Positions 5,718 through 9,039 of a stretch of 9,039 nt of DNA are shown here, piece by piece. The stretch covers positions 1 through 9,039 of the forward strand of contig PKCL01000028.1 of the NCBI GenBank assembly GCA_002862165.1, given 5' to 3'. The position numbers and the translations under genes were made by a program. The notes beneath the pieces were generated by a model. That model was not told where the DNA came from. It worked only from the letters and a program-made list of their open reading frames with translations, and did no database searches. Every line of letters starts with the position of its first letter. Positions within the stretch are counted from its first letter, which is position 1. Source of the DNA: Planctomycetaceae bacterium (GTDB taxonomy: Bacteria > Planctomycetota > Planctomycetia > Pirellulales > UBA1268).

Positions 5718-5740
5718 AACGCTTTCTGGAGTGGCAATAG

Positions 5741-6916
5741 ATGAGTCCGCCACTTGGAATCGGTTGGCATCCTGGTAGTCATTTTGGTTACGGTGTGCTC
5801 GGCCTAAGAGTGTCACTTGAGTTCGCCAGAAGTGGGCTCCGTCAACCAGTGCTTCTCCATAACTCTGAAGTGCCAGAACTCCATGTCAATACATTTGAGA
5901 AGCGGCTTATCCAGCCAGTCCTCAACCAGCACCGACACTATCGAGAACAGCTCAAACAGTATGTATCAGCACAATTTCAAACAGACTTTCCAATTCTTCA
6001 TGCACTCTCGCCCGATTTAACAACGTGCTTAAATACAAATCTCAAATCACCAAAAAACTTTGGTTTCATCTTTACTGAGAATACAAAGTTGGCACCAAAT
6101 GCTCTCGAGCATGCCTGTCTTCAAAATAAGATACTTGCTGGAAGCACATGGTGTGCTGATCACCTGAGGCGTTCAGGCGTTGACAATGTTCATACGTGGA
6201 CACAGGGGGTTGATACCACTGTGTTTTGTCCCGGTCCGCGAAATGACTATTTTCGAGATCGGTTTGTCATCTTTTCTGGTGGAAAGCTTGAGTTTCGCAA
6301 AGGTCAGGATTTGGTACTCGAGGCGTTTCGACAGTTTCATCTGTCACACCCAGATGCGTTACTCATGACCTGTTGGGGAAACCCTTGGCCGGAAACTGCG
6401 CACTCAATTGAACGTTCGACTATTCTTAGCGAGCAACCTGTTTGGCGAAATGATTCTACGCTCGATCTTATGAGTTGGATCGACCGCATGGGGATATCGA
6501 AAGACGCGGTGTACGAGTTGCCTGTGATTCCAAATTCTTCCATGGGGCAGGTCCTTCGCGAGGCAGACGTTGCACTGTTTCCAAATCGATGTGAAGCAGG
6601 AACCAACCTCGTAGCGATGGAAGCACTGGCAACTGGCATACCAACGATCCTTTCCTCGAATACGGGTCATCTCGACGTTCTTGAACGTGTCCCGTGTTAT
6701 CGGCTTGATCATCAACAATCAGTTGAGCCACTCAACCAACAGGATGGAGTAGACGGCTGGGGAGAGTCATCAGTGGATGAGATTCTTGAAATACTTGAAC
6801 GAATCTATCGTGGTCGTAAAGATGCTCATCGATGTGGTCAGGAATCAGCTCAAGCCATGGCTGATTGGGATTGGAAGAAGCAGGTCCCGCAACTTATTGA
6901 ACTGGTTGAAGATTAA
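5741..6916 (+). CDS. Glycosyltransferase, GT4-type (GT-B fold)
   Basis: 391 residues. Predicted to transfer a sugar from a nucleotide-sugar donor to an acceptor in the cytoplasm, probably in surface glycan synthesis. N-terminal half: glycine-rich acceptor-side loop GWHPGSHFGYGVLG (8-21) and the linker TQGVDTTVFCPGP (154-166), typical of the junction between the two Rossmann domains. C-terminal half: FSGGKLEFRKGQDLVLEAF (178-196) with Arg186 and Lys187 placed to bind the diphosphate, ADVALFPNRCEAGTNLVAME (275-294) with Glu285 and Glu294, and ATGIPTILSSNTGH (297-310). The two glutamates are separated by eight residues rather than the classical seven, as in the TNLVAMEA-type subgroup. No signal peptide or transmembrane helix. 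Start: ATG 5741 with GGAG about 10 bases upstream. Convergent with the TPR glycosyltransferase; donor and acceptor unknown. Confidence 0.85.
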   Translation: MSPPLGIGWHPGSHFGYGVLGLRVSLEFARSGLRQPVLLHNSEVPELHVNTFEKRLIQPVLNQHRHYREQLKQYVSAQFQTDFPILHALSPDLTTCLNTNLKSPKNFGFIFTENTKLAPNALEHACLQNKILAGSTWCADHLRRSGVDNVHTWTQGVDTTVFCPGPRNDYFRDRFVIFSGGKLEFRKGQDLVLEAFRQFHLSHPDALLMTCWGNPWPETAHSIERSTILSEQPVWRNDSTLDLMSWIDRMGISKDAVYELPVIPNSSMGQVLREADVALFPNRCEAGTNLVAMEALATGIPTILSSNTGHLDVLERVPCYRLDHQQSVEPLNQQDGVDGWGESSVDEILEILERIYRGRKDAHRCGQESAQAMADWDWKKQVPQLIELVED

Positions 6917-6951
6917 TATCGCTAAGTAATATTGACGAGTAATATTTTACT
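6913..6951. repeat. Three 13-base-spaced TAATAT repeats at the end of the glycosyltransferase gene
   Basis: TAATAT occurs at 6914, 6927 and 6940, exactly 13 bases apart, the first copy including the glycosyltransferase stop codon. Copies two and three share GTAATATT. Outside the core the copies diverge. This could be a small tandem expansion or part of the terminator between the convergent genes. Confidence 0.4.
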
Positions 6952-6962
6952 CCTTCATGAAG
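6937..6962. terminator. Candidate bidirectional terminator between convergent glycosyltransferase genes
   Basis: GAGTAA-TATT-TTACTC (6937-6952) is a perfect 6-bp hairpin with a 4-base loop, directly followed by the perfect palindrome CTTCATGAAG (6953-6962). The gap between the two stop codons is only 54 bases, so this is the only place to end both transcripts. The stem is AT-rich and lacks a long T-run. Confidence 0.4.
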
Positions 6963-6970
6963 ATAGCACT

Positions 6971-8440
6971 TTAGCATTTGCGTGGTTGTATTATTTTCAA
7001 CAGATCGCGCATTGACTGAGTAACATCTGACCAATCACCACATTGATGCTGTCGAAAAAGCCTCATGGACGGATACCATGGTGAGTCATCACGATTCAGC
7101 ATCCAGCGCCAGTCAGGTGCAACTGAAAGAGCGACCCACGTGGGCACATGGAGAGCCCCCGCTAAATGAATAACAGCTGTGTCACTTCCGATAACAAGAT
7201 CGAGCTGGCTGATAATGGCGGCGGTATCCATGAAAGGACCAGAATCACAATCAATTTGTTCACCCGGATCAGCAATGTTTAGTGCTGTTCCACCGTCAAG
7301 TTGTTCTCGCCCGTGACCGACCTGGAGTGGGATAAAGGTAATGTCGTCGTGTGCTAATTCCTCTAGCACGTGAAATGGCAGAGAACGTTGCCAATCAGCA
7401 AGATGATCGGGATTACCTTGCCAGACAATACCGACCTTGAGACGACCCGTTTGTTGAGAAAGCCAAGCCTTCCACTGTTGAACGAGTGTAGGGTCGGGTG
7501 TGATGTACGGTATTTCATTCGGAATACTTTCCATACGAGTTTGGAAAATGAGTGGTGCACTCATAAGCGGTAAATAAAAATCACACCTCGGTGCCGCTGA
7601 TGTCATCGGAATGATCTTGTCAATAAATGGAAGGTGATTAAAGAGCTTGCACAATGCAGGTGGGCAGTGAAAAAGAACTCTGGCACCAGCACGGGCTGCA
7701 AGTTGTGCGTAGCGAATAAAGTGAATGGAGTCCCCGAGTCCCTGTTCGGCATGCAGTAATAATGACTTGCCGCTGAGTGAGCCGCCTTTAAATTTGGGAA
7801 AGGGGTACGTCGGCAATTTCATATCGGAGCATTGAAAACGCCACTCATATTCTGTCCAGCCGTGTTCAAAATCTTCATGGAGGAGTGTGAGCGTCGCGTG
7901 GTTCCGGTGAGACTCTGCAGAAGCAGGGTTTATTTGAATTGCCCTTTCGGTATGCCTCAGGGCATCTTGAAAACGCCCTTGATAGGTCAGAGCAGCACCG
8001 AGGTTGCGATGAGCTGGCTCGTTATCGGTAGATAAAAAAGATAATGATTTTTCAAAACATGCTATTGCTGCATCGAGTTGCCCACATGTGGTTCGAATAG
8101 TCCCCAAATTGGTCCACGCCGTTGAGTACTCTGGTTTGAGCTCGATAGCTGCTTCACAGCTGGCTATGGCTTCATCAATACGATTGAGGGCACTGAGTGT
8201 GTTTGCGCGGTTACTCAGTGCAACAGGAAACTGTGGGTACATCTGAATGGCCGTGTTATAGGCAGTCAGAGACTGTGAGTACTTGCCAAGGTCATAGTAG
8301 AGAATTCCCAGATAACACCACGCCAATGCCTTTCTTTGGAGTGGTGCCGTTGGATCGTTCAACTCCCGTTGATATTCCTGCTCTGCTTTGCTGTGTAAAC
8401 CCTGTTGATGGATTTTCCAGCCATGTGCCAAATTGTCCAT
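6971..8440 (-). CDS. TPR protein with heptosyltransferase-like (GT9-type) C-terminal domain
   Basis: 489 residues, two parts. Residues about 3-203 are tetratricopeptide repeats: clear units at about 39-72 (LGILYYDLGKYSQSLTAYNT), 73-106 (ALNRIDEAIASCEAAIELKP), 107-140 and 141-174 (LTYQGRFQDALRHTERAIQI), plus weaker flanking ones, ending in the GWTEYEWRF (194-202) that typically joins TPRs to this domain. Residues about 220-489 resemble glycosyltransferase family 9: HAEQGLGDSIHFIRYAQLA (230-248), VGIVWQGNP (336-344), LVIGSDTAVIHLAGALHVPT (415-434) where the SDT...H pattern would bind the nucleotide sugar, DWRWML and SPWYPSMRLFRQ. No signal peptide. Likely glycan transfer, with TPRs recruiting a partner or acceptor; real activity is untested in many such proteins. 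Start ATG at 8440 with AGGGA about 10 bases upstream. It is divergent from the hydrolase gene. Confidence 0.85.
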   Translation of the reverse strand: MDNLAHGWKIHQQGLHSKAEQEYQRELNDPTAPLQRKALAWCYLGILYYDLGKYSQSLTAYNTAIQMYPQFPVALSNRANTLSALNRIDEAIASCEAAIELKPEYSTAWTNLGTIRTTCGQLDAAIACFEKSLSFLSTDNEPAHRNLGAALTYQGRFQDALRHTERAIQINPASAESHRNHATLTLLHEDFEHGWTEYEWRFQCSDMKLPTYPFPKFKGGSLSGKSLLLHAEQGLGDSIHFIRYAQLAARAGARVLFHCPPALCKLFNHLPFIDKIIPMTSAAPRCDFYLPLMSAPLIFQTRMESIPNEIPYITPDPTLVQQWKAWLSQQTGRLKVGIVWQGNPDHLADWQRSLPFHVLEELAHDDITFIPLQVGHGREQLDGGTALNIADPGEQIDCDSGPFMDTAAIISQLDLVIGSDTAVIHLAGALHVPTWVALSVAPDWRWMLNRDDSPWYPSMRLFRQHQCGDWSDVTQSMRDLLKIIQPRKC

Positions 8441-8459
8441 GTATAAATCCCTACCCAGT

Positions 8460-8486
8460 TTTATACTATCGCAAGGCTCATCTCAA
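8460..8486 (-). promoter_or_regulatory. Weak promoter candidate for the TPR glycosyltransferase gene
   Basis: On the minus strand TTGAGA (8486-8481) and TATAAA (8465-8460) are each 5 of 6 to the sigma70 hexamers, but the 15-base spacer is short. It lies in the gap shared by two divergent genes. No comparable pair was found for the plus-strand hydrolase, although TATACT (8462-8467) could serve as a -10 element. Confidence 0.25.
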
Positions 8487-8531
8487 ATTTCAGAAGTCAG
8501 ATCAGTTATGCAAAGGGACTCAAATACTTTG

Positions 8532-9039
8532 ATGAAAGTAATAGCGTTATTTCTTCTGCTTAGTCTCTTGGCTATGGCTGAGCCTATTTTTGATGAATTT
8601 ACAAAGCAGCAGATTTCAGCATCGGGGAAGGTTGTTCCTGAAGTCGTGCTTTCTGGTAGTCAGATTAAAAATATTCAGTACGCAGAAGTCGAAGGCAAGC
8701 CACTTTTGCTTGATCTGTATCTTCCAGAAAAACCAGATGGCTCACCTCTTATCGTGTGGATTCACGGTGGTGGTTGGAAGGGTGGCACTAAAGAGAAATG
8801 TTTTGTGACGTGGCTTTCTAATTTCGGCTATACGGTTGCAAGCATCAATTATCGATTAGTCGATGTCGCAAAATGGCCTGCTCAATTACATGACTGTAAA
8901 GGTGCTATCCGTTGGCTTCGATCCAATGCACACACATATGGATACAGTCCAGATTGTGTGATTGCAGCAGGCGCAAGCGCAGGTGGACATCTAGCGGCTC
9001 TTCTTGGAACAACGGGGGGTCATAAAGAACTCGAGGGTG
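8532..9039 (+). CDS. Secreted alpha/beta hydrolase (BD-FAE/esterase-like), partial
   Basis: 169 residues visible; the gene continues past the right edge. Residues 1-16 (MKVIALFLLLSLLAMA) form a signal peptide with an AMA/E cleavage site, so the enzyme is exported. The body matches the carboxylesterase / BD-FAE branch of the alpha/beta-hydrolase fold: substrate-strand YAEVEGKPLLLDLYLP (50-65), oxyanion-hole HGGGW (78-82), the SINYRL strand (104-109) and nucleophile elbow GASAGGH with Ser149. The catalytic Asp and His should lie beyond the window. Expected to cleave an ester, such as an acetyl or feruloyl group on polysaccharide, but the substrate is inferred from the family. An in-frame ATG at 8508 would add eight residues ahead of the signal peptide; 8532 is preferred because it starts a standard n-region. 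Both starts have poor ribosome sites. Confidence 0.85.
   Translation, partial: MKVIALFLLLSLLAMAEPIFDEFTKQQISASGKVVPEVVLSGSQIKNIQYAEVEGKPLLLDLYLPEKPDGSPLIVWIHGGGWKGGTKEKCFVTWLSNFGYTVASINYRLVDVAKWPAQLHDCKGAIRWLRSNAHTYGYSPDCVIAAGASAGGHLAALLGTTGGHKELEG

Larger units (their letters stand above)
5040..5740. other. About 700 bases without an intact gene, with probable decayed coding remnants
   Basis: No frame has a start, a ribosome site and length together. Three fragments nevertheless read like proteins: a minus-strand stretch at about 5175-5395, a plus-strand stretch at 5458-5577, and a 45-codon plus-strand frame at 5580-5717, listed separately where supportable. The region is framed by the oxidase direct repeats on the left and by palindromes next to the glycosyltransferase start on the right. 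An AAAGGAGG sequence on the minus strand (5292-5285) looks like a ribosome site but leads only to an overlapping GTG. No insertion-sequence ends or target-site duplication were found by eye. Confidence 0.4.

Noticed and set aside
8197..8532. 111-codon plus-strand frame overlapping the TPR gene start and the divergent gap
   Set aside because: Antisense to clear TPR coding sequence and ends exactly where the signal peptide of the hydrolase begins; no motif.
1..9039. CRISPR array, tRNA, rRNA, integrase or complete insertion sequence
   Set aside because: No regularly spaced long repeats, no cloverleaf-like sequence noticed and no transposase or recombinase motifs were seen in any frame.

Overview
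The window looks like a chromosomal stretch of a free-living, Gram-negative-type bacterium of moderate GC content. Planctomycetota or a related PVC group is my best guess. The guess rests on inference: a secreted DUF3472-type protein, a CxxC-x16-CxxC zinc-ribbon microprotein, a TPR/heptosyltransferase-like fusion and a secreted BD-FAE-like esterase are a familiar mixture there. There are no rRNA, tRNA, CRISPR, integrase or complete insertion-sequence signals, so taxonomy is not certain.

Layout. (1) Positions 1-280, minus: the N-terminal part of a receiver-like protein running off the left edge; the expected phospho-acceptor Asp is Ser. (2) 281-622: gene-poor, with one undated open frame. (3) 623-1074, plus: two tiny, translationally coupled genes, an unknown 71-aa protein and a zinc-ribbon protein. 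(4) 1075-1359: a non-coding leader with long-range complementary segments. (5) 1360-3078, plus: exported DUF3472-type protein, followed by (6) 3160-3750, plus: scramblase/LURP-one-like protein. (7) 3840-4991, minus: FMN-dependent alpha-hydroxy-acid oxidase, convergent with the scramblase gene. (8) 4992-5740: about 750 bases without an intact recognisable gene but with protein-like open frames interrupted by stops, probably decayed DNA, plus repeats and palindromes close to the flanking genes. (9) 5741-6916, plus: family-4-type glycosyltransferase, convergent with (10) 6971-8440, minus: TPR protein with a family-9-like glycosyltransferase C-terminal domain. (11) 8532 to the right edge, plus: the N-terminal part of a secreted alpha/beta hydrolase.

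How the genes may work together. The two glycosyltransferase-type proteins could both serve surface glycan assembly, and the secreted DUF3472 protein and esterase fit polysaccharide handling outside the cytoplasm. This is inference: the genes lie on alternating strands, so there is no long operon, and the oxidase and scramblase look like stand-alone housekeeping or accessory genes. I found no complete defence system or mobile element. The most unusual signals are the structured leader at 1174-1313, the degenerate receiver at the left edge, the coupled zinc-ribbon pair, and several short repeats and palindromes in the gaps.
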